Origin: Mytilus californianus
Lineage: Eukaryota; Mollusca; Bivalvia; Mytilida; Mytilidae
Direction of reading: 5' to 3'
DNA length: 64,000 bases
Assembly: GCF_021869535.1 (NCBI RefSeq)
Contig: NW_026262668.1
Span: forward strand, 63,208,058 to 63,272,057
Shown: positions 12,113 through 27,700 of the stretch, one piece after another
How positions within the stretch are numbered: position 1 is the stretch's first letter
Layout: every line of letters starts with the position of its first letter
Program-made: the position numbers and the translations under genes
Notes under the pieces: model-generated
Told to the model about the DNA's origin: nothing
The model's database searches: none
Seen by the model: the letters and a program-made list of their open reading frames with translations, nothing else

Positions 12113-12651
12113 GACAATGTCGGTACGTGTCGATGGAATCTTCAACCTACATTTGGAAAATCATTAGTTACAGGAACTCTGTAAACAGATAGAAATACAA
12201 CTTTTTGCGAGCTTTTCTTGTCTGTTCAACGGGGAGTCATATAGATTTTCATTTGTCAACAGTGTAAGTGCTGAATTTTCCAGAAAAAAAAACTATAACT
12301 TAAAACAAAAAGAATAAAAAATGCGTTTTCTTTAAATGTATCTTTGTTTGATGTCTAAAGCTTTTATGTTTTCGTCCAACCAATAATTCGTCTATAACCC
12401 TGTGTTCCACAGGCATCAAAAGATAGTTTGTACAAAATGCAAATTTACGTAAGTACATATGCACTAATTGCAGTGTGATACTATATACACTCCTGTCTTC
12501 TCTATACAATACATTAATATTTCGTAAGCGTTTGCACGTGATCACGTTTATACAATGTTTGATTAAATGTTGACCATACCATATCAAAGGTTAATACTTT
12601 ATCAACAATAACATACCCATTGCATGTGGGATACGTTTGATGCTAAATTTA

Positions 12652-12660
12652 TTTATATAA
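12652..12660 (+). promoter_or_regulatory. Possible TATA box of the NRF-6-like gene
   Basis: The sequence 'tttatataa' lies about 90 bases upstream of the ATG at 12749. A start site 25-30 bases downstream would give a 5' untranslated region of some 60 bases. The whole region is AT-rich, so a chance match is possible. Confidence 0.3.
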
Positions 12661-12748
12661 ATGTAATATGATCTGTATAATAAACAGTAAATAAAACTTT
12701 CATTTGTAACAAATTCATGGCCGTTAGTTGTTACTAAAGTGGATAGAT

Positions 12749-15700
12749 ATGCAGACTTCAGTAATATATATGTTAACGCTTATAGCAAGTGTACTATGTC
12801 TAGAAAACGAAAATGATTATAATAATATGTTAGACGAAATAAATTATTCAAAAATACGTGTAAACTTTATCAAAAATCGTCCTCATGAATTTGTGAATAT
12901 TATAAAATCAGTCAGTTCTATAAGTGATATGAATAATGTGCTTCGTAAAATTAAAACAGATTCCATTAAGTATGGTCAACCGTACAATTCTTATATATTT
13001 AATAAGAACAATAGCGACTTGCTTGAAGTTACATCAGAACCGCCACCAACCGTACAGATTTCTGAGCAATGTCTAAACCACAGCGCAGCAGTAGAGGAAG
13101 GATTTGCACAGCAGGTGCCTTGGGCCTTGTCAAGTGAGTTTTTTACTTATATGTTATATACGCCACGAAATAGCCAACAATGCTAAAAGTGGCGTTTTCC
13201 CGTTTGAATGGTTTTACACTAGTAATTTTGGGGCCCTTTATAGCTTACTGTTCGGTGTGAGCCAAGGCTTCGTGTCGAAGACCGTACTGTGACCTATAAT
13301 GGTTTACTTTTATAAATTTTGACTTGGATGGAGAGTTGTTTCATTGGCACTCATACCACATCTTCTTATATCTATTAAACACCAATCTATCAACATATGT
13401 TATATGGCAACATATAATAACAAAAGCTTTTTTGCAAACATTTTCTCATGGCTAATCAATAAAGCTGTCAATATTACTTTTTCAGACTTCATTTCGAAAT
13501 TCATTTGTTGTCGGTCCAAAACTTTGTATTAAGAAAAAGTAATATAACCTTTTTTTGCATTAAAAGTGATGAGCGTTATTAACGTAAGAAATAAAAAAAA
13601 CTCTAAAACCAAACAAAACAAAAAGGACTTCAGTAAAAACAGTCGATATTGCCTTTTTTTAAGACATAACTGCACTGGTACAAAATGAAAAAGCTGAAAC
13701 TAAAATATACGACAAAATAACGATTTCAACTTAACCCTCACAAACTTTCCTTTTTTGTATGGCGATGTTCCTTTTGCCACCTTCTGTGGCGTGGTGTACA
13801 TTTCACAACTTGTCCGGTTAACTCAAATATGCTATAATGTAAGATTTTTATGAGCGTAACAGTGCACTAACACAAAACGAGGCGGAAGAAGCAAAAAAGG
13901 AATATTTAAAATCATAAGATAAACTGTCAACGCCATGGCAAAAAAACGGAAAAGACGAAAAGACAAACAAAAAGTTAAATCACAAAAATACTGAACTCCC
14001 GAAAACGGAAAGTCCCTAATCAAATGACAAAATCAAAAGCACAAACACATCAAACGAATGGACAACAACTGTCATATTCCTGACTAGGTACAGGCATTTT
14101 CTTATGTAGAAAATGGTGGATTAAACCTGGTTTTAAAGCGCTAAACCTCTCACTTGTATGACAGTCGCATCAAATTCCATTATATTGACAACGATGTGTG
14201 AACAAAACAAACAGACACAATAGGTCAAAATGTCACAAATAGGAGTACAACAGCAACATAAACCTCAGCAAAACTGGGGGTGATCTCAGGTGCCCCGGAA
14301 GGGTAAGCAGATCGTGCTCAACACGCGGCACCCGTCGCGTTGCTCATGTTATTACAAAGCCGGTAAACAGTAATCAAAACAAAAAAGTTACTTATATGCA
14401 GGGTTACATACTTTCAAAACTTTTAAATCCGTTATAGGGATCTTACCATTCTCGTAAAAAATAATAATAGACCCTATTTCTCACACTACGTTCCATTGTA
14501 ATGTATTAAATATAACTTAAACATTAAAAATGAACCCTTTTCATGGTATATCTCACAAACCTAGACCTATTTATATCAAACTTACATAAGCAATTTAAAA
14601 TCATTCAATGTTCAAGTCAAAGCTTTATTAAAAAAAATCACTTTTGCAATATAAAAATAAGAAGATGTGGTATGATTGCCAAAGAGAAAACTCTCCACCA
14701 GAGACCAATGACGTAGAAGTTAGCAACTATATGCCACCGTACGGCCTTCAACAATGAGCAAAACCAATACCGCATGTCAAGCTATAAAAGATCCGAAATG
14801 ACAAATGCGAAACAATTCAAACGAAAAACTAACGGTCTGATTTTTTATGTACAAAACAATAAAAGAAAAACAAATATGATATACAGCAACGAACGACAAC
14901 CGCTTCTGACTTGGAACAGGCAAATACAGAATGTAGCGGGGTTAAACATTTTCTTTTGCGGGAACCCAACATTCACCCCTAACTTAAGATATTGGTGTAA
15001 CAGCACAACATTAGAGCAGACTATAAAAATCAGTATGAAAGGGTTTAACTCATTAAATCGTTACAAAGCACAAAAAACAAATAACAAAAACACTTCAGAC
15101 ACAAAGTATATCTGTCAGTACTCTGGCGGCTACTGGAAGCTAGTTCAAAACCAATGATAACTAATAAAAATCTCCTGTATCTAAGAAAAAAATAAAGTAT
15201 CAATCAGTACACACCCAACATCCAATGGATTTAGTATAAAGACGTCAATAACCCAGGGAAAACATGACCTTGTGAAATGCCAAAATATAGTTATCTACGA
15301 ATTGTAGGATAATGAATGTACATATGCGGATAACAATTATATTTAGTATAGAGTTTATACCTGGGTTAACATAGCGTCGGTACAATTTCCTATATACACT
15401 AACTATCTTGAAAGTGTTCATTTTTTTATTACGCTTATCTATTAAAGTTCGTCTTTTACAGTTAGGTTAGGAACTGATTAGTTGAACATAAGTTCCTACA
15501 TATCATACAAAAAAAATAACCTGCTGGTTTTTCTTAATCCAAATTGACAGGAATAATGTTTGATAAATGCTCTATTCAACAATGATATTGAAGTGTAAAA
15601 TCAAAAAAGTATATTATTGTTTTTTGTATTTATTACTTGTCTAGAATAACTCTTTTACTTACAATGAAAACCTGAACAGTTTTACATGGTCATGCCCCTC

Positions 15701-18700
15701 ACGAATCCTCTAATGGATATCTAGGACTAAAATATCAATCAGTACATATCAAATTAATTTAGGGTAGAGATATCATAAACAGTCCGATAAAAGCACGATA
15801 TTGTGCAATGCCAAAGTAAAGGTATCGACGTAATTTAGGCCCATGAATGTTTTTAGATTCAGTCATGTTTTAATTTAGTGATAACAAAATCAATATTTAT
15901 ACAGGTACAAACAACATTTTACCAACTAAACTAAGTCCTCTGTGCACGTTATTTTACATTTATCACGAATCCATAACATAGATCGCGAAAAAATATTTCA
16001 TTCATTGATTGTTGTTCGCAATTTTTAGCTGCTAATTAACTATCGGGTGTTGATGACGAAGTTCACCGATAGCGACTTTGATATACAATCAACATGGAAT
16101 CGTGGAACACGTGAACAATAAGTGAGATGCTAGCATGGATAGAGCGTTTTTTATTTGTAAATTTTTATATGTGCATACGTTCCATTTTTTTAAATTAGAC
16201 TTTGTCATAACAGTTGTAACATGATTTGGTGAATTAGAATGTTCTTTCGGAATCGACGAATTCTGTTATCCTTAAACTTCCACGTATGTTTACCTTTTCT
16301 TTTATTACGGTTTTCTCTCGCATTTGAGCTGTGCGATTGTCAATTTTTTAACGAATGGATTCATGGTTAAGGTCACTGCATACGAAAAAGCTGACGGTAA
16401 ATAAGAGTACGGGAAGACAATAATCCAAGAGCAATATATTTCTGAAGATTTGTTGCAGATAAAGGATTTTGTTTTAAACGAAAGTCCATATACACGTGTT
16501 TTATAGTTCAACTTAGCCATTAAAGTATATACAACACATTCATAGTTTATTTAGATTTGAAGTTTCATTTGATTTTAAGGTATATATATCTATATTAGGC
16601 TTAACAAAAACAAAACAATAAAACAAAACAAAAACAAAAACAAACAAACAGAAAAAAAAACAGAAAAAAAACTCTTTCCATAATTTATAGACCAGCAAAC
16701 GAATAAAGCTCATATACTAAATGTTTTTTCTTAATTATTTGGTAAGCAATAATTTGGGAACAGCTTACCCATGGTATCATACATCAAAATCTTTAATGCA
16801 CATCTTTTAGAAGATGTACAAGCACTCTGATAAAATATTTCCGCAAGATTATTAAACAAACAAAAATAGGCCTCAATAAGTCAAATATATGATAAATAAA
16901 AAGAAAAAAATAATGATAATAAATGACGATAATGATAAATGTGTCTAATCATCAAACTGCACTCGTATGACAATACAATAACATAAACACAAAGTTGAAA
17001 AAGAGGCGGAAAATATCAAACGGACAATCATTCAAAAGATTGCAAAAACTTACTGACTTTGTATTTACCACAGATTTTAATTTATCTCATTATTCTTTTT
17101 ATCATACTTAATGTAATTCATAATCTAATTGAATGTGAGGGCCAGTATTGAAAATTTGTTATCCTACTCCTCAGATAAGAGAACAATTTTCACTGATTAA
17201 AATTCTGCTAATCAATCTTTGAAGGACACTTTTAACATTCAGGTGTCATCAAACATGTGGGTATTATAAAGTTTGTCCTACATTGAAAAAAAAACTTTTT
17301 TTGAATGAGGAAAATAATGTTCAAAGAACACACAGAACAAAGCTTATCAAATACTAGTATATAAGTAGCGGCTGATTTTACACCTCTCCCACTTTTGATC
17401 GGATAAAATATCCTTTTTGGAATAAAATTGTGTAAAAAAGAATCGCCTCGATACTCTCGGTGATGTTAGGTGACAATTACGTACCTCTTTCCTCGAACCC
17501 CTGATCACCCCATGACTAGCACCAAACCAATTTAGAACAGGCTGTATATTGAGTTTTATACACAACTAAGAGGGAGTATGAACGGTAAATTTATAAAGAG
17601 ATGATTATATTTTCCTCATATGGAACGTAGACTATTAAACTTTAAGGCCCCTGTTGTTCAAATCTTTAATGTGATATAATACAAAGTAAGCTACAAGCTA
17701 TAGTTTTGAATCTTTTGGTACGGCATATATGATATTCAATAATTGGAGTGTTTTTTGTCAGATTTAACAAGATACATCGCAGATGTATAAATATACCTAA
17801 ACTACCAAAAAGACAGTTTGAAAAACAAAGATTCAGCTAATGAAAATGTAATGGAGAAAACATATTGATAATCAACAGATGTTATTGTCTGTAAATTGAA
17901 AGATCATTCAAGAAAATAAATCAGTCAATTGATCTCTGGATTTTTACTTGTAATGAGCAACATGATGGTAAATCTATTCAAGTTCATTATTTATTCCTTA
18001 TTCCTTATTCGTTGTTTTTTTATTTTTCTATAACATTCTTTACTTTGATCACTCTTTTCTTAACTTTAACGACTTTTTTTTAGATATTTTGAAAGGAGGC
18101 AAGTGTGCCAACCTCAAATTAATCTATTTCAAAGCGAAATAATTCTGTAAAGCGTGGTTGTTTTACGTGGAATTTAATGCGACTGTCATACAAGAGAGTT
18201 TTAGCTAGCTATATAACCAGGTTTAATCCACCATTTTCTACATAAGGAAATGCCTGTACCAAGTCAGGAATATGACAGTTGTTTTTCATTCGTTTGATGT
18301 GTTTGAGCTTTTGATTTTGCTATTTGATGAGGGACTTTCCGTTTTGAATATTCCTTGGAGTTCGGATTTTGTGTTATATTTACTTTTTACCGTTTCAACG
18401 TAAGATTCGGATTGTTCAATATTTTGTTTTGTGTGTTGTGTTTCGAGGACTGTTGTGTTGTTTATCATTGTTCAAGATATCCTTTTGATATAGTGAAATA
18501 GGGCCATATATATCATGGTTTAAAAATAATATTTGTCGATAAATCTCTTTTTTATGTCCCCTCCGTAGCGGAGGGGGCATTAAGTTTTACCCTTATCGGT
18601 CTGTATGTCCGTACGTACGTATCAAAATTGGTTTCCGTTCTCTAACTTTAGTTTGCCTCAACCAAATGTTATGAAACTTATACACAATGCTTATTACTTT

Positions 18701-21700
18701 AGAACACAGACCAAGTTTGAATTTTGGTTGCGTCACTTTAACCGTTCTAGAGTTATGTCCCTTTACAAAATGAAAAATTGCTGAATTTTTTGTTTCCGTC
18801 CCTTACTTTAGTTTGCCTCACCCAAACATTATGAAACTTATACACAATGCTAATTACCACAAAACACAGATCTAGTTTGAATTTTGGTGGTCTCACTTTT
18901 GCTGTTCTAGAGTTATGACCCTTTACAAAGGGAAATTTTGCTGGATTTTTCGTTTCTGTTCTCTCATTTTAGTTTGCCTCAACCAAATGTTATGAAACTT
19001 ATGAACAATGCTAATTACTACAAAACACAGATCTAGATTGAATTTTGGTGGCCTCACTTTTGCTGTTCTAGAGTTATGTCCCTTTACAAAGGGAAATTTT
19101 GCTGGATTTTTCGTTTCCGTTCTCTAACTTAAGTTTGCCTCAACTAAATGTTATGAAACGTATACACAATACTTATTACCACAAAACTCAGATCAAATAC
19201 AAATTTGGGTAGCGTCACTTTTACAGTTCTTGTGTTTTGTCCCTTTATAACATTATATGCAAGCGGGGGCATCATCTGTGTCCCATGGACACATTCCCTA
19301 TGCACGTATACATCAGTATTTTCCCCAACCTTCAATCAATTAATTATTAGAACATAACTTTTTTAGTGATAGACGCTGCGGGCAAACCCTCATCAAACAT
19401 ACTTGGTGGAAGTACCAAATGGTTAGGAGACTATGAAGAATGCCTTGCTGTTACTACTGTACAACCAGTGGACGGTATCACTTACAACTTTAAAGGACAG
19501 TACTGTAAAGCATCCATATCAATAACGGGAGATATGGCAAAGTTCATACGACGTGTAAGTAAAAAATACCAACATTTGCAGTGTTGGCATAGGTGTTTAC
19601 ACCATCCACTCTCTAATTGTGGTATTTACTTAATGTAAGAACATTTAGATTTTATTTTAGAGACTTTAAAAAAAATACCTACGCAGTCATGCAGCAATAA
19701 AAATAAAATGCCGTCTCAAATCTTATACATCATTGCCAACTTCACAGTTTTATGATCTTTCAGATTACTGTAGGAATATGTGTCCCAAATAGCTGTAATG
19801 AAGCAGAAGTCCAATATCTCATTAATACAGGTAGGTTTGACATTGTCAGCAAGTTTAGTTGATTTTACTTTCATTCAAAATTCATATTACTTGTGGGAAC
19901 TCATTTTCTAAGTAGCACACTGAATGATAAGATCGTTGTAGTCGTCACAGTTAAGACAATTTATTTCAAAACAAGTAACAGAAACAAAATTAAATGTTAG
20001 AAGTTGGAAAATCAGTTTGGAAATGACTTGGAATTTAGGACAAACAATGCGTAACATTTGTCATATATGTCAGTGAAGACATATTAATTATATATATAGT
20101 GACATCACAAATAACATTTTGCATTGAAATGGCTAGACTTTGCTATCAATTTTGAAGGATTGAAGGATTTAATCATTTTTACATTTTAATGAGGAAAATA
20201 ATTACCCGTATTATACCTTCTTTATCAAACCGAAACGACTGTTTGATGGTTTTTGTTTTGCACATTATAATCTATGAATATTGCAAGATTATATCTAATA
20301 TGTATTTTCTTTTTAAATTTATTAAAGCCAATAATACATTTAAAGCTTCATCAATAGAATGTCAGGAACCAGACAAACCCCTTGACAATAGAGCGATTAT
20401 TGTTCTGTAAGTATATTAGTAACAATAACTATCTTGGTAGCTTTCTTCATTCTGTTATAAACATTCGTTATCTCTTATTTTCAAAATAAAATGTATCAGA
20501 TGACTATTTATGCTTTAGCTATATCACTAAGTTTGTAGTGCTTTCTTGATATTTATATAAGTGGTTGTGTGTGTGTTGGGTGGGAGGTTGGAGGTATGCA
20601 TATCTTTATTGGATTTTTCTGTTTATTATTTGCTGTTGTCTTCGTTTTAAGGTCTTTGTCACAAATCCAAGTTTAGGTTTTCTCGATGTATATGTGTGTT
20701 CTGGCCTTCATTTTGTTTTGGTAATCTCGGTCTTGTATAATCCTATAGTCTGTTAACTTTTTTATTTTCCATCTGGACTCGGTCAAATCTGTCCTTATAT
20801 TAGTTATCGTGAGTGATGCACTGATGGCATTTTGTGATGTTATATCTTTTTACGATATACACTAAGTACTTAAAAACTTTAATAGCGAGTGAAATACCTG
20901 CAACGTCTCAGGTTTCATTTTTAACATGTTTAAGCTGTTTGGTCATCATTGTCCATCTCATGTGAATAACATAGAAGGGAATTATACGTTTGCAAATGGG
21001 ATAGGGCCTAATTAAGCTCTTCCTTAATAAATTTCATCAAATTATTTTTTTCCAGACATTACTGTTTATTTCATTTTAGTAAACTATTGAACTGGCAGGG
21101 TTCTAATTTTATTTCCCCATTTATTTTAAGCGTGGTTGTATGTTTATTCATAACAGTTATGGCACTGGGAACATTGTACGACATAGTTTTTATACAATGG
21201 CCAAAGTGGGAAGCTGAGGATCAAATGACGTCTGAGTATGAGGTTAAATACTCTAAGAAAGGAGAAAAGGCTTCACTCCTTGACAATGCTGATTCTAAAA
21301 TTGTTCATGAACCAGGTATTGACAAGTTCTTTATGACATGGAAAAGGTTTTCTAACCTTTAAACTCAAAACTACTTCACTAAATTATAATATGTAGTTAA
21401 TAAACATTTTGTTTTTATAGTAAAACCTCGACATATTTTAAACATTAGTCTCTACAACTTTTAAATCTTGCGTTAAATGTTTGCAATGAAAAGACTTTTG
21501 TTATAAGTCATCACTGTTCGTTTACATTTTTCGTTGCCTTTTTATATTTTTTTGTCCTCAAGCTTTTATTTAATTTCTCCTGGAATTGAAGCTGTATTTT
21601 GATTATTTATTTTTCTTAAACATCATTGATTAGGAATTTTGAATATTTAGTTGAAAATCGAGTCAGATTTGAACTATACATTCACTGCAGTGACAATTCC

Positions 21701-24700
21701 ACAAGAACTACCGACTTCAGATTTCCACACAGTTACTGAAACATAGATAAAAAAAAGCAATTTCTACCGTTAAAAATATCTTTTCTTTCTTGATAACAAT
21801 ATTCAACCAGTACACCTTCATAAGCATTTAGTGTAAAATAAAAGTGTGCCTGCTACAACCGGATGTAAGACTTCTATAAAAAAATAAAATGATTGTACCG
21901 ATATGAATCTTACAACCCTTTTATATAAAACCAAATTGTGAATTAGTTTTTTTCCTGCAGAAAATTAAACTGACAAACTTTGTCACAAGTATGATAATGT
22001 TTAACTAAGTTTGTAAGTTAAGACACATATCCTGCAACATGTCCTTAGTAATGCTTTTGATTTTAGGACTCATTGGGAAGATTCTTCTATCGTTCTCGGT
22101 GTACACAAATGGAGCATCTATCCTTAGGACAGAGCAAAGTAAAGATACAATAACGTGTATAAATGGTATACGTTTTATCTCCATGACATGGGTTTGTCTT
22201 GGGCATGGCTACTTAGCTAGTTTTAGCATCGCAGGTAAATTGATAAGTTGCATTGTTACAGAAAATTCATGTTCATCATCACGGTGCAAACCACAAAAAA
22301 AAGGAACACATTAGTTGCAGACTGACACATTCCGTGATATCAAACTGAAATAGTTTGATTTACCCGTACAAATATATTGAAATGCTTAGCTTATCGGTCC
22401 GAGCTTAAGTTATTTTGTATTATCTATAGAATTTGCAATGTGAGTGTCATTTACTCGACAAATCAGATAAAAGTCAATGTTCACAATGTGTTGTACAATG
22501 TAAATCAATCTCATAGATGTCGGGTCTTATATAAAAAGGAGAAGGTATAATAAGGTCATCTTTTTACCCCTTGAATTCAAATATGATTTCACAAAATAAC
22601 ACCCTTAAGATGTTAATAAAGGCACAAGTCTGCCATGTATATCAAAATCTATATTTCGGAATTTTTATATACTATTTGCAATACGGCTTCTTGCTTCTTC
22701 TTGCATATAATGAAAAACTGTAAAACAGTAAAAATATTCAATTGCCGCCGATGAAAATAAGTTTTGTAGAATAAAACTCAATTCACTAAAAATTTTGGTA
22801 TGTGTTTATACGGGAAAACATATTCCCATCTACGTTACAAGATATAAGGGAAACATGCTTTTTATTGCAAATTAAAGTTTCAATATAGCTAATATCGGGA
22901 TGTTTTACTAAGTTTATATTATGTATTCAATTCAGATAATATTGCTACAGCATTACCCAAATATAAAGAGAGAATATCATTTAGTATCATAACCAACTCA
23001 TTTGTATCAGTAGACTCATTCTTTACTCTGAGGTAGGTCTGTTAGTAATTTTATCAGACAATTTCAACACATTTTCCGGAGGTACTGACAACTACAAGAG
23101 TACTAATACTAGTTTTAACGAAGTATCCTTTAGTTGTTCAAATGTTTGCATTATTTACTAGTATCTATTTTGCAACAATTTTATATGGCTCATTATCAGA
23201 GAATTTGCTTGGTTTCCTTGCTCCCATCATAGTCTTAATTTGTAAGTAATACCCTCGTATCTCTGGGTTTCGTCTGGTTTTCGATTCTTCGATGTAGCGT
23301 AACCGCAACTGGTAAAAAATCAACTGAAACCGGTGCTGGAATTTGTCTTACAAAAGAGATAGATGTTAAGGGAACAATTAAAAACCAAAAGTCGAAGATA
23401 AACAGACAATACCTTGCCAAGAAATACAAACAATAAACAAAAACACTGCACAGAAAAGCCATTACTGAAAAACATGAACCACGAAGGAATGTGTTCAACT
23501 TTCCCATTTGGAACCCTTGGTTAAATAGCTACCTCGTCAGCATCCATCCTCTTTCGACTTGAACTAAGATGTAAGCTATGGATTTAAAATGAAGAACAGG
23601 AATCAAAGTGCTCTTCCTTAATTTGTTTTTTATTGTGTCAAAAGTAGGGATATTTTGTGTTTCACATTATTCAATGGTTCTTTTTCATACATACTAGTAA
23701 AGTGATATACTTTCTCGAAATATCCTTTTTTCTTATACAATGTTATATTTCATATTGTAAATTTTGAAAATAATATTCATACTCCTTTACTTTTATTGTG
23801 ATCATTTCACAGTGGGCTGCTGTTGACATATTTGGTCATGAAGAATTTAAAGAAAAATGAAGGAAAGATTAACTGGGGACTGTTTTATTTTCACAGATTT
23901 TGGAGGTAATGCATAGTTTCCCATTAGTTAAGAACTTTAGCAATGCCAATATTTGTTGTGTTGTTCTTCCAGTTGATACTATAATCTTGATCTTGTGTCT
24001 ATTGTACAAAAATGAAGGTTGAAATATCATTTTAACAATTTCTTTATTTAATATTTGCACATTTCTTGTTTCTTTTTATTGATTGTTTTCTTTGATAACT
24101 TTTAAATAAGAGCCTACAAGATGTTTATGTTCTGACGAATACATTTTTTATTAACCATATACTTTTCATCATAGATTAACACCTCCGTATATGTTGATTT
24201 TGATGGTATACGTGTCTCTGTTCCCATACATTGGAAGTGGTCCGCTCTGGGAAAAGGATGGTCCCGAACCTAATTATTGCAAAGACGCCTGGTACTACAA
24301 TATATTTTACATCAACAATTTAGTAGATGATCCAAAAAAGCAAGTTAGTTAAATATAGATTTGAATAATACAACCATGGAACACCTTGGTCAATATATCA
24401 AAGTGTCGAACCTTTTCAGTAGCTCAAAAATTTTGTTCACAGTGTGACACGTCACTCTCAACAGGAAACCAAATTCGTTGGATTTACTTCGTAATACTTA
24501 AATTTAGAAACCAAATTCGTTGGATTTACTTCTTAATACATAATTGTATAGAAAAACTTTTCCTTTTTTCCTTTTATATCCTTATTGCTGGTTAAACAAT
24601 ATTTCTTCATATGTCATAAATAGATAGTAAGGCAAAAGTTGTATATTATCGACGCTTCTTTCTGTAAGGAAACTTACAGCACAAATATAATCATATCATC

Positions 24701-27700
24701 ATATAGTGTTTTATTTTACAGTGTATGGTATGGACATGGTATCTTGCTAATGACATGCAATTTTTCATATTGAGTCCCCTTATTCTTCTACCATTGTTTT
24801 AGTAAGTTTCAAATGACAATTCAAAACATAAAAACGATTATCTATGGTCGGATCGTGAAAAGTCTGGTATCGGATCATCTGTGAAGTTAAATACAATTCA
24901 AGTTCTAAGTATTTGGAAAAATTACGTTGTATTATCAAAAGACGTAACAAATAAGAAAACGCAAATTTGTCTATCAAAATGATTATTATTTTCATAATTT
25001 TTTATTTTATATGATTTTACAAACAAACAGTATAAAAGAAAAAACCTTTGCAATAGAAATATAGAAGACATTAAGAAGAGAAAAATATTTCAGTCATTCA
25101 TATCATAGAAAAATATGTTTGTTCAAAACTTGTATGTCATTGAACTGTTGATGTACAATCTGCCTTTTGTAGTTTTGTAAAAACGCTGAAAGTTTAAACT
25201 GATATTCTCAGATGCTGATCGTAATAATGGAACATTTTGACAGACATCTTTATTTTTTCCAATCTTTGTTTTTTTATTATTGAATAAACTTTATTGACCT
25301 TATATGTGTCTACTCGTTTTTCCTAAACGATACAAAATAATTTGCTTGATCATCGTTGTTTATTCTTTCACAAGCAGTTGTCAACGGAAATGACGACCGT
25401 GTATAATTTATACCCTTTGAATGATATTAGAGTTGAATATATTTGTATCGAAGTTGAATTAAGCAGTTCAACTTTCTCTCATTTTTAAAACAGTTCCTAC
25501 CCACTATAGTTATCAATTAAGTAATAATCGTTTAATTAATTTTCCTGTTCACTTTTTCATGAAAAACGTGTTTTAGTGATACCTCCAAATGATATAAATT
25601 AATACTGCGGTTTATAAGATATCGAAACACAACATTTGCTTTTGTTATTAAACCCTATATATTTTCAGCTCACATTTGGCAGGAGCTGGAGTGTTACTTG
25701 TATTTTTGCTGGGGACTTGGATTTCTACAGGTGTTGTATCTTCTTTTTATGAAATACCAGCGGGCGGTTTTGCACAGTACGTAATAATCATGATTGGTTT
25801 TAATATATCCTTCTTAAAAAAAAATAAGTATTTTGACATTGAGAAGAGTATGACTTTGTCTTTTTTTGTAATTCGCTTGACAAACTATTTGCATATAAAT
25901 ATACCTAATGACTATAATATATTATAGAAAAGCGCTTTGAACGCAGCAATTGCGATTTGATTAAAAACGAGAAGATACCAAGGGGGGGGGACCATAAACC
26001 ATAAGTCGATGAAGATCGGCAACACAATGGTCAAAGGCATAGAAACACAATGCATAGAGTAAACACTAGTAAATAGTTATCAAAGGTACCAGGATTATAA
26101 TTTAATACGTAAAATAGGGGAGTAGTATTGGCAAATACAGTAATATGTAGAATATAAAATTAAGTGAAAACAATCTTCGAAATGAACACAATATAACTCA
26201 TTGAGTTTTCTAAACTTTAATAACTTGTATAAAATATCGAATTATCAAATAAAGTAAATAAAAAACAAACAGTATAAAAATGAAAATTATGTGTATTTTT
26301 CTAGAACCGAACATCGTAGTAAAATATATGACAGACCTTATGCAAGAATGGGTCCATACCTAGTGGGAATGTATACAGGATACCTCTTATATAAAACCGG
26401 CTGTAAGTGGAAGGTTAACAAAGTAAGTACCAATAAATTAAGAAAAAAAGAGCGTTACATTTACACTTTCTTAATATATGCTAGAAGAAATATGTCTAGG
26501 ATATTCTTTAAGTAAAAATAGAAAGATACAAACAAATACATCAATTTCATATTTGTTGTAAGACATTTTACTTTACTGATGATTATCTTTAGTCTCAACA
26601 TATTTAGAGCTGGTTGTGCCTTTTTGTCATTCATTGTCCATCTTTGGTAATGAATAAAATTTTATACAAAACACCTACAAAGTCATACTGTTTTACTTTC
26701 ATATTAGTAAATTTTACCCTTCACTCAACCATCCTTATTTCAGTGTATGCTTACATCTTATATGGCCTTGTGGACCCACTGTATAAATTGTTTACGTCGT
26801 TTTGCTTTCTGGGTTAACCTTCGACAGGTTCGCTCAAAGCCAAAAAAGTGAAAATACGTAAAATCATATTGTAAACTTTGACATACAAAGAAAGGATATG
26901 CTCAAATTAAAATCATAGCAGAATGCTTTTTTGCTACGCTAATGATTACGCTCTTCGCATAAGTTTTGTGTGTTGAAAGTCGAGGTACATAAAGTTGTGC
27001 ATTAAGTTAATGACGATCTATATTTATTTTAATAATATATTTTTCAGTGGCTGAATTTGATTTTATGGGCTGTATTCGCTGCCTTAGCATGTTTGATTCT
27101 TTATGGCTTACATGGTGATGATAATGGAAGTGTCACTTTGTCCAATGACGTGGCAGCACTATACAATACTGTACATAGAACAATATGGGGAGCAAGCATT
27201 TCTTGGGTTATTTTTTCATGTGCAACAGGCAATGGAGGTAAACTTATCAATCACGATTAAAGAATTTTGGTCAGTTCAGAATGTGTGTCATTCTATTAGT
27301 CCTTTTGACTATCAAGCAGTCCCATATACATTAACTACTCTATTGTAAAGTTAACGAAAGTATTTTGAAATGTATAAGGAATGATAAAAAAGCAAATTAT
27401 TATTAGAAACCTTTTTAATGTGTAGGAAAATATCCATGTCTTTTGTTTTCTTTTAGTAAAATTAGACCAAAGTGACTCATTACATTTGATTTTTATGGAT
27501 GTTTATAAAAAATCTTTTAATATTTTCAAGACCCTTTAACCAAATAAGTGACACAAATACAATAGAAAGTAGCCAAAACTCTAAACCATTTAGAGATTTA
27601 GGCTTTCATAAGTATAAAAAAAAGCTATTCTGGTTCATTATCGTAACTTTTATTATTTTTTTTAGGTTTCATCAACACAATTTTATCGTGGAAAGCCTTT

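Larger units (their letters stand above)
7016..12748. other. Intergenic region between the THH1/TOM1/TOM3-like gene and the NRF-6-like gene
   Basis: The two genes point away from each other, so both promoters should lie in this 5.7 kb. I see no coding exon here. It holds dispersed repeats (7219-7392, 8345-8540), a TTTA microsatellite (9076-9286), AT-rich TA runs near 9400-9730, an interrupted repeat with a large palindrome (10020-11260), a hairpin-family repeat (11328-11570) and a SINE-like copy (11937-12112). Confidence 0.6.

Noticed and set aside
14774-15157. 127-codon plus-strand open frame
   Set aside because: It lies wholly in an inverted copy of the SINE-like repeat, and the related copy at 51128 does not keep the frame.
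16610-16670. A/C-rich 'aaacaaaac' run as a possible microsatellite
   Set aside because: Too irregular and short to call as a defined repeat.
18286-18468. Minus-strand 60-codon frame
   Set aside because: It is antisense to a dispersed repeat found at several other positions.
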